The notes: generated by a model from the letters alone, not told the origin. Counted from the stretch's first letter, positions 54,548 through 63,729 are shown. The stretch is DNA of 64,000 nucleotides from Brucella pituitosa (GCF_003049685.1 NZ_PYSY02000007.1:1-64000); one strand, 5' to 3'. Made by a program: numbers and translations.

Positions 54548-56229
54548 AAGAGCGGCATCTCCGCCTCAGAGATATCTTTCAGGATTGCCCGACCGACGGT
54601 TTCGCCGATATCCCGGGCACTGGTGATTCCCTGAACGAAGGGCTCCTTGTGCAGCAGGAAGGCGATCGCTGCGCAATAGAGCCGGCCTTCCGACATCAGG
54701 CCGAGACGAGGGCGATAGAACTCATCGACATCGATGCCGCCGGTGCGCACCATATCGTGGTCCCGGTTGAGCGACATGATCGCCTCGACCTTGGGTGTCG
54801 CGGCTTCGCGCACGCCTCCCTGATCGACCAGCGTCGGAAAGGGGAGATCCGTCGCCGATAGCGTTTCCTGGCCTGTCGCATCGATGAAGGCCCCGAAGCG
54901 ATGCACCATGCCTGACACTTCGACCTCCGCGCCCCGCTCCAGACCGTCCTCGGCCGTGCGGATCGTGTAGTCTTCGCCGAGCCGCAGGATCGACAGCTTA
55001 GCCGCACGCGACAGCGCAAGCAGACGGCGGATCGACATCAGCGGCACGGTTGCATAGTCGTCGATGAAGATGCCCTTGAAATGCCCATGGAAGCGCTTGA
55101 GGTCTTTCTCGTCCAGATGCGGAATGACGCGCGCGACGATCTCGTGGGTGATCAGGATCGCATAGCGCCACGGCACGGTGTAGCGCTTTACCCTGTTGTC
55201 TTCGGCCTCGGCGAGGTTCTTCGCCGCCCAGACGAAGGGATCGCTCTCGGTCCGGTCGGCGTAGTAGGCGGCGGCAAATGTCTCGACGGTCAATTGCGAC
55301 AGGCCGATGCGGGCGGCATAATCCGGGTCGGCGGCAACGATTTCGCGGCGGAAGAGATCGAAGACCTCGTCCAGGAGATCATGCCGGCCCGTCGCGATCA
55401 GGGCGTCGATCGCCTGATCGGTGCAAACCTGTGGCTCCATATAGGGCAGCGGGCAGTAGAAGTCAGCCTCCGGCAGGATGCCCTTGCGGGACATCAGCGT
55501 CGCGCGAAACTCCTCTGTTCCGGCAGCCGGCTGATATTGCAGATCGCCGGCCGCGTCGCTGTAAAACATGCCATGCGCCGTAGCGACGGTCATCAGGGCG
55601 TCGATGCCGCTCAGCGACGTGCCGAGAATGCCGACGGGTTCATTGCGGATCGACTTCAAAACGGTCGCCGGCCAGGGCGAAACGAAATAACCGGGACGGA
55701 TTTCCGTGCTGTCCGGCCAGTTGTGACCGGTCGCCATCACCACATGGCCGAAACTCGCGTCACTCTCCCCATCGGGATTGGACACCCGCAGGCGGATCGC
55801 ATCGTCCTGGATCTCGATATCCACCACCTTGTGGTGAGCGAGCACGGTGACCTCATGACCACGCTCGGCGGCCACCGCCAGCATGCGCTCGAACTGTGCC
55901 TGCATATAGTCGCCAAGTACCAGGCGCGGGTAGAATTCGCGCTCGTCGATCGCTTCGCGGCGGATGCCGTGGCGCATCAGCGTGTCGTCATTCTGCCGCC
56001 GCAGCCAGTCGGCCAGCGTTTCGGTAAAGGCGGGCAACTCGATGCTCGGAATGTTGGAGAGCATGGCCGGGTCGTTCATGTCGGGGTGATAGGGCGTGCC
56101 CTTGCCCGGTTCGCCCTCTGCTTCATAAAGGGTGATCGACAGGGGAACGGTCGAGCCGATCAGTTGTTTGAACGTGTAGAGGCCGGTTGGACCCGTGCCG
56201 ATGATCGCAATTCGTGGAAGCATGGACAT
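54532..56229 (-). CDS. FAD/NAD(P)-binding protein (NAD_binding_9 family), second paralogue
   Basis: The 565-residue flavoprotein begins RIAIIGTGPTGLYTFKQLIG, a Rossmann motif. It has VVMATGHNWPDSTEIRPGYF and GILGTSLSGIDALMTVATAH, matching the same positions in the protein at 3311-4924. The two also share a block around (E/I)LPEADFYCP(I/L)PY and a C-terminal PFVQGIT(S/A)ARDIG. They are clear paralogues, not identical copies. Here the partner gene is a MOSC protein on the other strand, in convergent overlap. The substrate is unknown. Confidence 0.88.
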   Translation of the reverse strand: MSMLPRIAIIGTGPTGLYTFKQLIGSTVPLSITLYEAEGEPGKGTPYHPDMNDPAMLSNIPSIELPAFTETLADWLRRQNDDTLMRHGIRREAIDEREFYPRLVLGDYMQAQFERMLAVAAERGHEVTVLAHHKVVDIEIQDDAIRLRVSNPDGESDASFGHVVMATGHNWPDSTEIRPGYFVSPWPATVLKSIRNEPVGILGTSLSGIDALMTVATAHGMFYSDAAGDLQYQPAAGTEEFRATLMSRKGILPEADFYCPLPYMEPQVCTDQAIDALIATGRHDLLDEVFDLFRREIVAADPDYAARIGLSQLTVETFAAAYYADRTESDPFVWAAKNLAEAEDNRVKRYTVPWRYAILITHEIVARVIPHLDEKDLKRFHGHFKGIFIDDYATVPLMSIRRLLALSRAAKLSILRLGEDYTIRTAEDGLERGAEVEVSGMVHRFGAFIDATGQETLSATDLPFPTLVDQGGVREAATPKVEAIMSLNRDHDMVRTGGIDVDEFYRPRLGLMSEGRLYCAAIAFLLHKEPFVQGITSARDIGETVGRAILKDISEAEMPLFQISA

Positions 56230-56398
56230 ATCCTATGTCCGGCGAACAATCTCGCACGGCTGTCAGGGAATGTTCCACCCTTGAAATTGTTCCCGCCCTC
56301 ATGCGCCCGCGCGAACTAGGCTTCGAGAAAAGCGGATCGTGTGAACGTGATGTGAGATCGGCTGTCTATGTTATCATGCCTAAATCATAATGACGTGT

Positions 56399-57207
56399 GG
56401 CATTGCCAAGTTGTTTGAATAGGGCTTTGAGCAGCTTTCGCCTGTGTTTATCAAGCGGTCATTTCGGTCGTGTAGTCACGCCATAATGCAAATGCATCGG
56501 TACGTGCATGGCGGTAGGAGATAGCAGTGAGATTATAGCGGCGAGGACGGAAGATGGTGTTGATTTGATCGTGTGCTGACAAGAAGCGTTGGGCTTGACG
56601 AGGCGATTTGAACCGCCCCATGATTTTCTCCCGTTTTCGGCTCAGGCGGTGCGAATTTTCAATTCTGTTGTTCAGGCCTTTATGAGCACGATGATCGGCA
56701 TCTGGCGCGATTTTTTGTACTGGCTTGGTATAGCTGCGCAGCTTATCCGTCACAACGACACGTGGTTGACCGTATTGCCGGATCAGTCTGGTGAAAAAAC
56801 GCTTGGCAGCCTTTGTGTTACGGCGTGTTTGAACCAGAATATCAAGAACATCGCCATCTGCGTCAATGGCCCGCCAAAGCCAATACTTCTTTCCCCCAAT
56901 CGTGATGACGACCTCATCAATGTGCCATTTGTCGTTTGGCTTTGGTCGATCCCTGCGGATACAGTCCGCAAAATGACGACAAAGCGATTAATCCAGAGGC
57001 GAATGGTTTCCCGGCTGACAATGACGCCGCGCTCGGCAAGCAGGTCTTCCACATCGGCCGTGCTCAGCGCAAACCTGTAATAGGCCCATACTGCATAAGC
57101 GACAATCTCACGCAGAAAACGAAATCCCTTCAACCGGGGAAAAGAACTCGGTAATTTCATGCCTCATCGATACCGGAAACAACTAGATCAAACAACTTGG
57201 CAGTGCC
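56399..57207 (-). mobile_element. IS6-family insertion sequence, type 2, copy B (809 bp)
   Basis: Same inverted ends as copy A (28141-28945), GGCATTGCCAAG and CTTGGCAGTGCC. Flanks tgacgtgt and ctgcaacg differ, so no target duplication. On its right it cuts a phage endolysin gene. Copies A and B are in the same orientation, 28 kb apart. Confidence 0.92.
56451..57160 (-). pseudogene. IS6-family transposase, frameshifted near its centre
   Basis: The start is intact to ETIRLWINRF. One base is missing near 56981 (aaaatgacgacaaag where copy A has aaaatgacgaccaaag), so the WHIDEVVITIGGKKYWLWR segment is read in another frame. The last part (TDKLRSYTKPVQKIAPDADH to DAFALWRDYTTEMTA at 56451) is correct. 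Copy A is intact where this one is broken. Confidence 0.87.
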
Positions 57208-57208
57208 C

Positions 57209-57334
57209 TGCAACGCTATGACGGCATTCAATCGTGCTGGCGGCAAGGTCGGGGAGGGTTTGCGCAAGCGGCGCGAGCGGGGCGACGCACAACGCATCGG
57301 TGAGCTTGAACTTTGTCTGGCGGGCTTGAAATGA
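57209..57334 (+). pseudogene. Phage endolysin (T4-type lysozyme) C-terminal fragment
   Basis: In frame from the IS edge the DNA reads CNAMTAFNRAGGKVGEGLRK, then RRERGDAQRIGELELCLAGL and TGA. F-x-x-(W/F)NRAGGKV-x-x-GL-x-x-RR is the C-terminal signature of GH24/RrrD-type phage lysozymes. The catalytic N-terminal part was lost to the IS6 insertion. Its stop overlaps the next start (ATGA). Coding for about 41 residues only. Confidence 0.7.
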
Positions 57335-57714
57335 GCCAGATCCTCGACGCCATTAAGGTGACTGCAGGCATTGCAATCGGGATCGTGCTTGCATCCATCT
57401 ATTACAACGGTGTCCCGGTGCTGAAGGGTATTCCTTATATCGGGGCCGCGTTCGAGGGGCAGGCGAAATAAGGGCAGGTGCCGGAGTTTCAGGCGCTGGC
57501 CCTGAAAGCTGAACTCGATCAGCTCAAATTGATCAGACGCGCCAATGCCCTCGTTATCGAAGCCTATCAGGTGCAGCTGCGCAACGCCCGCGCAGCTGAA
57601 GCCGCACGCATTGAACAAACGGAACAGGAGATTAGCGACTATGAAAAGCGGCTTGCTGATGCGGGGCGGATTTGCCTGCTTGATCGCGATGATATTGAGT
57701 TCCTGCGCAAGTGA
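57331..57714 (+). pseudogene. Rz-like inner-membrane spanin, split by a TAA
   Basis: The first part (57331-57471) has one membrane segment (VTAGIAIGIVLASIYYNGVP) and ends EGQAK. TAA at 57469-57471 then stands where CAA (Gln) fits, and the same frame continues GQVPEFQALALKAELDQLKL and a coiled coil (ARIEQTEQEISDYEKRLADA) to 57714. Membrane anchor plus periplasmic coiled coil is the i-spanin layout. A GTG at 57478 could start the second half alone, but without anchor it would not work as a spanin. Confidence 0.65.
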
Positions 57715-58390
57715 CAGGCTTTTGCAGGATGCGGCGCAACAGGCAGGTAGGGCGCAGGCAGGACGGCAATTGCCTGCATATCCGGATGATTGCCGTAAAA
57801 AAGAGGATCATGCACCGCTGATCGATGGGGTCGAAGCTCGATCAGTGCTGAAGCGCGAACGGCAGGCGCTTGATCGACAGAATGCGCGCGCAGATCGATG
57901 TGCTGATTTTTATGATGGCTTGGCGGGGAATGAGATGATGGAGGATAATACCATGACAGGCGAGCGCATTCAGAAGATTGCAGACAGTGTCATTCTCCGG
58001 GCTGTCGCTCGTGTTTCGATGGCGATGGCGTTACCTCTGGCCAGCCTGGTTGTTTATTTCGGTCTAAACTGGCTGGACAGTCGCTTTGAAAAGCAGGATA
58101 CGGCAAGTCAGAATGCTATTGCGTTTCAAGTGTCGCGCATTGATCGCATTGAGAAGACGGCAACGACAGCGATTGACCAATCTACCAAGGTCAATGATCG
58201 CCTTACGATTGTTGAGACAAAGCAGGCCACGGCAGACGCCACCGCTGCCAAATTCCAGAATGATGCGCTGACAAGATTGGACCGCATGCAGGATAGCATG
58301 GTCGGAATATTGAATGCAGTAGCGGCCCTTACGGCAACCATGCAGGCGCGGGAAGATTACGAGCGACGAAAGTCGACGTCTCCACCCTGA
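57641..58390 (+). CDS. Rz1-like outer-membrane spanin joined in frame to a coiled-coil membrane protein
   Basis: From ATG 57641 the protein starts MKSGLLMRGGFACLIAMILS, with lipobox LSSC. A Pro-containing periplasmic part follows (RQLPAYPDDCRKKED). The gene starts inside the i-spanin gene in another frame, the classic Rz/Rz1 nesting. Unlike Rz1 it does not stop after about 90-105 residues. It runs on into RIQKIADSVILRAVARVSMA, a membrane segment (MALPLASLVVYFGLNWL) and a coiled coil. An internal ATG at 57953 with GGAGG upstream is a natural start for the second protein, so two genes were probably fused, or both products are made. 249 residues as one chain. Confidence 0.6.
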   Translation: MKSGLLMRGGFACLIAMILSSCASDRLLQDAAQQAGRAQAGRQLPAYPDDCRKKEDHAPLIDGVEARSVLKRERQALDRQNARADRCADFYDGLAGNEMMEDNTMTGERIQKIADSVILRAVARVSMAMALPLASLVVYFGLNWLDSRFEKQDTASQNAIAFQVSRIDRIEKTATTAIDQSTKVNDRLTIVETKQATADATAAKFQNDALTRLDRMQDSMVGILNAVAALTATMQAREDYERRKSTSPP

Positions 58391-58402
58391 ATGATTTTCA
58401 TT

Positions 58403-58437
58403 AAGCCCGCCCCGTCATTGACGTGGCGGGCTTTTTT
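58403..58437 (+). terminator. Rho-independent terminator after the phage lysis genes
   Basis: A stem AAGCCCGCC / GGCGGGCTT with a 13-base loop is followed by TTTTT on the plus strand. It sits between the lysis cassette and the convergent autotransporter gene (stop at 58444). Confidence 0.85.
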
Positions 58438-58443
58438 AGGCTG

Positions 58444-61400
58444 TTACCACTTAACTCGGAATCCAGCCTGTCCCTTGAGGGAGTAGCTGTCACCAAAATT
58501 GTTGAGGCTGGTGTTGACGAGACCTTCGCCATAGATCGAATATTTGTCGTCGTTCCAGTTGTAGGAACCGCCAATTCCAAGCCCGCCCCACAGACGATCA
58601 TTGCGGCTGGCAAAGCTTGTGCCCGCAACATCGACCTTCGTGCCTTCCAGGAACTCGTAATAGAGATTGGCAATGCCATAGACATGTGCACGATCAAGTT
58701 TGCCATTGGCATTCTGCCATGAGCTTTCATGATCAAGCGTCAGACCAAGACGACCTTGAAGACTGTCACCACGGTCAAGGCTGACCTGTGAGCCGAATGT
58801 ATCGGCGAAGTCATCGAAATCAACGCTAGAATAGAAAAGCTGCGCCTGTGGCGTGAGCGACCATGCCTGATCGATCGCAATGCGCTTGCCACCTTCAATG
58901 GACAACGCATAGCCAAAGCCGTCATTGCCATCGACAAGGGTGCTATTAGCAAGTGTTGAGTTGAGATCGCTTCTGTACCATGTCAGTTGTGCCTGACCAT
59001 CAAGGTAGAAGCCGTTTTCGCCATACCATGTCAGAGTTCCGCCAAAGCCATAGCCGTCGGTGGAGATTTCACCATCACCATGCACGGATTTCGTCTTGGT
59101 CTTGCCATGGGCATAATGCACGGTGACGCCACCGATCAGCTTACCGCTTTCGATTTCTGCCAGCATGCCATCAAGACCCGCCTGCAGCTTGAAGATGTTC
59201 TGATCATATTCGGTGGAAGAGGTGGAGAAGCGTGGCTCAATGCTGTTATGCGCGCCTTCGATACGACCCCAGACACCATTGCCCTCGATTGCCACTCCTG
59301 CTTCCTCAGGTGCGGCATAGGGCGTTCCCACCGGATCGGCACCTTGTGCAATCACTCGATTGCCATTGCTTGCCCAGAAGCGATTGCCGACACGCTGCTG
59401 CAAGGTGGGGACGCCATTCAAGCCAAGCAGCGATTGTGCATAGCTCTCATAGGTTGGAACGCCTGCTTGATAGAGTGGTTCGCTAGGAAGCGTAACAGGA
59501 TCAGTTGGATCAACAGGATTGGTTGGATCGACAGGATCAACAGGATCAACGGGATCAACGGGATCAACGGGATCAACGGGATCAACAGGTTTGATCTGTG
59601 AACGCAGATACCAGTCACCATCGGCCGGGCTGGCAACACCACCCTGATAAAGCTTGTAGGCATAGGCACCAGCAACAACAGCATTTTCACCTTCATGCAC
59701 ATAATCGCCTTGCAGCGAGAATGTACCATTGGATGCGCCACCAACTTCAATAATCTTGATGCCTTCAACCGTCTGCGCACCTTCGCCGCCGGCGTTGGTC
59801 ACAGCGACATTTGTCGTGCCAGCAGTGTCACCCGTGATGACAAGCATGTCGGTTGTCGAACTGTCGTCACCAAGGGCCGTATCGAATGTAATCAAACCAC
59901 CATTGCCGGTATAAGAGCCGTTTATTGTCAGGCGATCACCAGCCGTGCCGTCATAAAGACGAATTTCACCAGCTGTTTCCGCCAATACATTGCCCTGTAG
60001 AACGAAGTCTGACAGTGCGCCCGCTCCTGCTGTCGCATCCAGAATTGCAGCATTGGCAATATTCAACTGCGTGAATGTTGCCGTGGTTGATGGCGTTGCA
60101 CCACCTTTCTCCTGCATTATCCACTGAGCGCCATCTTGTACGGTGATTTCAAGAGTGGAAGGTGCCGCTTTATTGACCAAGCCGGTGATTTTACCATCGG
60201 AGACATTGAATGTAACAGCACTGGGAGACTGTACGGTGCCATTGACATTCAAAAGCCAGCCAGCTGATGCGGCCTTTAGGTCGCTGTTTACCCCACGTAT
60301 GTTGAGACGGTAATCGTTTTGATTATTGGCCACATTGATCAGGTTCGCTGTCGTGGAGGCCGTTGTGGCAACCAGATCGTTGAACGACGTCACGGTCTGA
60401 GCCGTTGCTTGGCTAGCATTACCACTGATCGTAATAGCCTCACGGCCGGCGCTGATGGTCGTGCTGGATGTATCAGCATTTGCATCCAAAACAGCCCCTT
60501 GCCATATTATGTCGATAGCTGCATCATTAGCCGCTTGAAGAGTATCGATTTCCATATGGCCGGTTGAAAAAAGCCTGCCTTCTCCGGTACCGATGCTCGC
60601 AGTCTTGCCCAGCCGGATAGCATTGGCGCGTGAGGACGTGCTTTTGATTTTGATATTGCTGTTGTTCAGGTGAACTTCTGGCACAACGCCGTTATGCTCC
60701 GAACCTGAAATATAAATTCCGATGGCGTCATTGGATGTCGCATTGATGTCGATCGCCAGATCATTCTTGACTTCGACATAACCAGCCGACCCGTTTCCGG
60801 AATTCCCTCCAGCGCCCTGAATAACCCTTATGCCGGCTAGGAGAGGATACACATTCCATCCATTATTGGTCGACTGCATCTTAATGTTCATATTGTCGAA
60901 AATCGCTTTCGACTGATAACCGTTGAACGCCAACGTTTCCGCAGCATTTACAGTTGATCCAACGACAATGCCATAATGTTCAAACCTTTGGCCGAGGCCG
61001 AACGTGCTTCCGTCGTTCCCGTTTGGCAGATTAAGCATCGTAAGATTGAGACTGCCTATCGTCATGGTTCCGCCATGGCTGACGCCGACACCCGCCTTTG
61101 CGATATTGTCGCCTATCGGCAAAGATGCGTTGGCCGTCAGGTTCTCGATGGTCAGGTTAATGGTCCTGCCGCTCGCGTCGAATGTGGAGAATGCCGTCGG
61201 CGCAGTGCCATAGACAGAAATTCCCGTGCTTCCCTTCAATGTCGTCGTGAGATCGTTCTCGATAGTCATTGTGCGGTTGATGTTCTGGCTGTACAGGAGA
61301 AAGCCCGTGTTCCAGATGGAATTGTCTCCGATAGTTGCTGCGACCGAGGCAATCGAACACCCGCCATTATTGGTAGCGTTATTGGATGTGAAAGTGCCAT

Positions 61401-61491
61401 TGGAATTTGATGCACATGGTGCGGACCAAGCTGCAGACGTGAAAAGGCTTGCACTGATAATTGCCGTGCTGGCCAACCATAGTTTTTTCAT
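58444..61491 (-). CDS. Autotransporter (type Va) with outer-membrane beta-barrel
   Basis: The 1015-residue protein has a signal peptide (MKKLWLASTAIISASLFTSA). A long passenger domain rich in Asn, Thr and Gly (about 30-600) carries beta-helix style repeats such as GDRLTINGSYTGNGGLITFD. A Pro/Val/Asp repeat linker (about 634-665) follows, then an autotransporter barrel: FKLQAGLDGMLAEIESGKLI, TVHYAHGKTKTKSVHGDGEI, GYGFGGTLTWYGENGFYLDG. It ends with GLVNTSLNNFGDSYSLKGQA and GFRVKW, the aromatic C-terminal Bam signal. Brucella and Ochrobactrum have such adhesin-like autotransporters. The A/T-rich region 61492-61694 upstream should hold its promoter. Intact. Confidence 0.94.
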   Translation of the reverse strand: MKKLWLASTAIISASLFTSAAWSAPCASNSNGTFTSNNATNNGGCSIASVAATIGDNSIWNTGFLLYSQNINRTMTIENDLTTTLKGSTGISVYGTAPTAFSTFDASGRTINLTIENLTANASLPIGDNIAKAGVGVSHGGTMTIGSLNLTMLNLPNGNDGSTFGLGQRFEHYGIVVGSTVNAAETLAFNGYQSKAIFDNMNIKMQSTNNGWNVYPLLAGIRVIQGAGGNSGNGSAGYVEVKNDLAIDINATSNDAIGIYISGSEHNGVVPEVHLNNSNIKIKSTSSRANAIRLGKTASIGTGEGRLFSTGHMEIDTLQAANDAAIDIIWQGAVLDANADTSSTTISAGREAITISGNASQATAQTVTSFNDLVATTASTTANLINVANNQNDYRLNIRGVNSDLKAASAGWLLNVNGTVQSPSAVTFNVSDGKITGLVNKAAPSTLEITVQDGAQWIMQEKGGATPSTTATFTQLNIANAAILDATAGAGALSDFVLQGNVLAETAGEIRLYDGTAGDRLTINGSYTGNGGLITFDTALGDDSSTTDMLVITGDTAGTTNVAVTNAGGEGAQTVEGIKIIEVGGASNGTFSLQGDYVHEGENAVVAGAYAYKLYQGGVASPADGDWYLRSQIKPVDPVDPVDPVDPVDPVDPVDPTNPVDPTDPVTLPSEPLYQAGVPTYESYAQSLLGLNGVPTLQQRVGNRFWASNGNRVIAQGADPVGTPYAAPEEAGVAIEGNGVWGRIEGAHNSIEPRFSTSSTEYDQNIFKLQAGLDGMLAEIESGKLIGGVTVHYAHGKTKTKSVHGDGEISTDGYGFGGTLTWYGENGFYLDGQAQLTWYRSDLNSTLANSTLVDGNDGFGYALSIEGGKRIAIDQAWSLTPQAQLFYSSVDFDDFADTFGSQVSLDRGDSLQGRLGLTLDHESSWQNANGKLDRAHVYGIANLYYEFLEGTKVDVAGTSFASRNDRLWGGLGIGGSYNWNDDKYSIYGEGLVNTSLNNFGDSYSLKGQAGFRVKW
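59497..59588 (-). repeat. 9-bp tandem repeat encoding Val-Asp-Pro
   Basis: Eight to ten tandem copies of GGATCAAC(A/G) with a few variants (ggatcagtt, ggatcgaca) lie within the autotransporter gene and encode a (Val-Asp-Pro)n stretch between passenger and barrel. The unit keeps the reading frame, so copy-number changes vary only the linker length. Confidence 0.85.
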
Positions 61492-61694
61492 TTAAAATTT
61501 CCCGCGCCTGTTAGGTAAGTATCTCATCTTTGTATTCTTTTTTTTCAATTTAATCAATTAGCTGAAACTAATGCTTTATTTAAATTATAGGTTGTGTGAT
61601 TAGATTAACACAAGTAGTTATTTGGCGTGATGGAATTTCGCGCACTAGAGCGCGTCCACTTTACTCGGGATCATATACGCATGATTTGAAGTAG

Positions 61695-63083
61695 TTGGCG
61701 CATCTGCAGGAGGCGGCAGGTCGCCTGGAAAATAGTCGGGGCGATACTCGCATCGGCGCAAAAGGATTGCGGGTCCCAGCGGTCAGAACTTCGGAAACCG
61801 AAGCCGCAATCGCGTTCGCAAGGCGGGTGGCAACAACCATGCCGCCCATACGGTTGACGGACCTTGTGGCCGATATCGACCGGATGACGGGCTTCAGTTC
61901 CTTGTTCGAGCACCTCCAGACCGGTCGGTCACCTTCCGATCTGCGGGTGTTTTATGCGGCGCTGATCGCCGAAGCCACAAATCTTGGCTTCTCGAAGATG
62001 GCGCATGCCTGTCCCGGCATCACGCGCCGCCAGCTACAGCAGATGGCAATCTGGCATTTTCGCGAAGAGACATTCGCGCTGGCGCTCGCCAAACTGGTTG
62101 AGGCTCATCACTCTGCCCCGTTCTCAACAGTATTCGGCTCGCACACAATTTCCTCATCGGACGGACAACATTTCCATCTTGGCGACGGTGGCGAAGTCGC
62201 AGGCGGCGTCAATGGCAGGTATGGAAACAATCCGATTATCAAACTCTACACCGCGATCTCTGTTCGCTACGCGCCCTTTCATACAAAAATCATAGCCGCA
62301 ACGGCTAGTGAAGCCGTTCACGTGCTTGACGCATTGCTGGAAACTGATGCTGGTCTTAATATCGTCCGTCACCACGTTGATGGCGGCGGCGTCAGCGATC
62401 TTGTATTCGCCCTCTGTCATGCACTCGGCTTCGCATTCGTGCCGCGCATTCCCGATCTCGATGGGCGATGTCTCTATGGCTTCGAACCGGCCAAGCAATA
62501 TGGAATTCTGCATAATGTTATGGGTGGTCGGATAGATACCGATCTGATCAGGGCGCATTGGGACGATATTTTGCGCCTTATGACCTCGCTGCGTACGCGC
62601 ACCGTCAGCGCCTCGCTCATGCTGAAGCGATTGTCGGCGACAACGAGGCAAAGCGGCCTTGCCCAGGCGTTGCGCCAGATGGGCCGGATTGAACGAACCC
62701 TCTTCACCCTCGACTGGATCAACGACGAGCAATTGCGTAAGACAACTACCGCTGAATTGAACAAGGGCGAAAGTCGGAACAGTCTCGTGCGAGCCGTCAA
62801 TCTTCATCGTCTCGGTCGTTTCCGCGATCGCAGTCAGGGAAACCTTTCGATCCGGGCTTCCGCGCTCAACCTGGTTGTCACTGCAATTATTCATTGGAAC
62901 ACAATCTACACCGGCCGCGTCGTCGATGCCCTGCGCAATGCGGGCCAGACAATCCCGGATCATCTGCTGGCTAGCTTGTCACCGCTCACATGGGAGCATG
63001 TGAACCTGACCGGCGATTACCTCTGGGAAGAAAAACCGACATTCGACGAAAACGGCTTCCGCGTAATTCCGTTCTCCCCATGA
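61695..63083 (+). pseudogene. Tn3-family transposase, C-terminal half
   Basis: The 462-residue frame has PIRLTDLVADIDRMTGFSSL, SSDGQHFHLGDGG, HHVDGGGVSDLVFALCHALG, GILHNVMGGRIDTDLIRAHW and NLSIRASALNLVVTAIIHWN, the conserved Tn3-type DDE transposase region. Complete Tn3 transposases have about 960-1000 residues, so the N-terminal half is missing; a TAG stands directly before the first codon. The resolvase, res site and inverted repeats of a Tn3 unit are not visible here. Inactive. Confidence 0.88.
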
Positions 63084-63125
63084 TCCGCCTGCCGTATATC
63101 TGTGCCCCTTTAATGTTCAGGGGCC

Positions 63126-63206
63126 AAGGTAGAGAACACAGCAACCGGCACCGGCAATCCGCCATCGGGGCCGCCGACCACATCGCCACCCGACACGGTG
63201 ACCGTG
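63126..63206 (+). repeat. 81-bp direct repeat, first copy
   Basis: It is identical as read to 63480-63560 and the start positions lie exactly 354 bp apart, which equals one 118-codon repeat of the surface-protein gene. Confidence 0.85.
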
Positions 63207-63479
63207 CCGCCGGCACAGACGCCTGCGCTGACGCTCGACAAGACCGGCACGCTCAATGATCAGAACGGCAACGGCCTGATCGATCTGGGCGAGACGATCA
63301 CCTATTCGTTCCTGGTCACCAACACCGGCAACGTCACCATGACCAATGTCACGGTCGACGATCCACTGCTGGCCAATGCCGGGGTGTCGCTCGACCAAGG
63401 GCCCCAGACGTTGGCACCGGGGGCGAGCTTCACCTTCACGGCGACCTATACGCCAGTGCAGGCTGACATCGATGCCGGC

Positions 63480-63560
63480 AAGGTAGAGAACACAGCAACC
63501 GGCACCGGCAATCCGCCATCGGGGCCGCCGACCACATCGCCACCCGACACGGTGACCGTG
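63480..63560 (+). repeat. 81-bp direct repeat, second copy
   Basis: Second copy of the repeat at 63126-63206. The perfect match suggests recent amplification or homogenisation of the repeat array in its original host. Confidence 0.85.
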
Positions 63561-63561
63561 C

Positions 63562-63729
63562 GAGGCCATAGATTTGCATGCCGCACAGGGCTGGCGCACC
63601 CGAAAGGGGCGTCCCTTGGAGCGCTTGGCCCCTGTCGATGAGGTTAAAGAAGCCCTCGACGATATCGCACAAGGGCTTGACCTCCTTGAATCCGGTCTGC
63701 GCAAGCTGCGCGGTCGGTTGTCGTCGTGA
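63562..63729 (+). other. Short unrecognised reading frame, probably a gene tail
   Basis: A 55-codon frame without own start encodes LHAAQGWRTRKGRPLERLAP and VDEVKEALDDIAQGLDLLES, ending in GLRKLRGRLSS and TGA. It is a charged helical C terminus of an unknown protein. It lies between the surface-protein fragment and the LysR fragment, probably another piece of scrambled DNA. Confidence 0.4.

Larger units (their letters stand above)
63126..63560 (+). pseudogene. Fragment of a repetitive surface protein (DUF11-like domains)
   Basis: The frame reads TLDKTGTLNDQNGNGLIDLG, ETITYSFLVTNTGNVTMTNV and FTFTATYTPVQADIDAGKVE, the DUF11/DUF7507 type of Ig-like domain common in giant secreted proteins. It holds one 118-residue repeat plus part of another. 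Both sides are cut: on the left 43 bp after the Tn3 transposase, on the right at an unrelated frame. No function in this form. Confidence 0.75.

Noticed and set aside
55081..56319. A 412-codon open frame on the plus strand
   Set aside because: It is antisense to the second FAD protein gene and lacks protein-like motifs.
2752..57471. Stop codons considered as evidence for an alternative genetic code
   Set aside because: TGA, TAG and TAA all occur as internal stops, while the large intact genes of the window end normally at stops. Decay explains this better.
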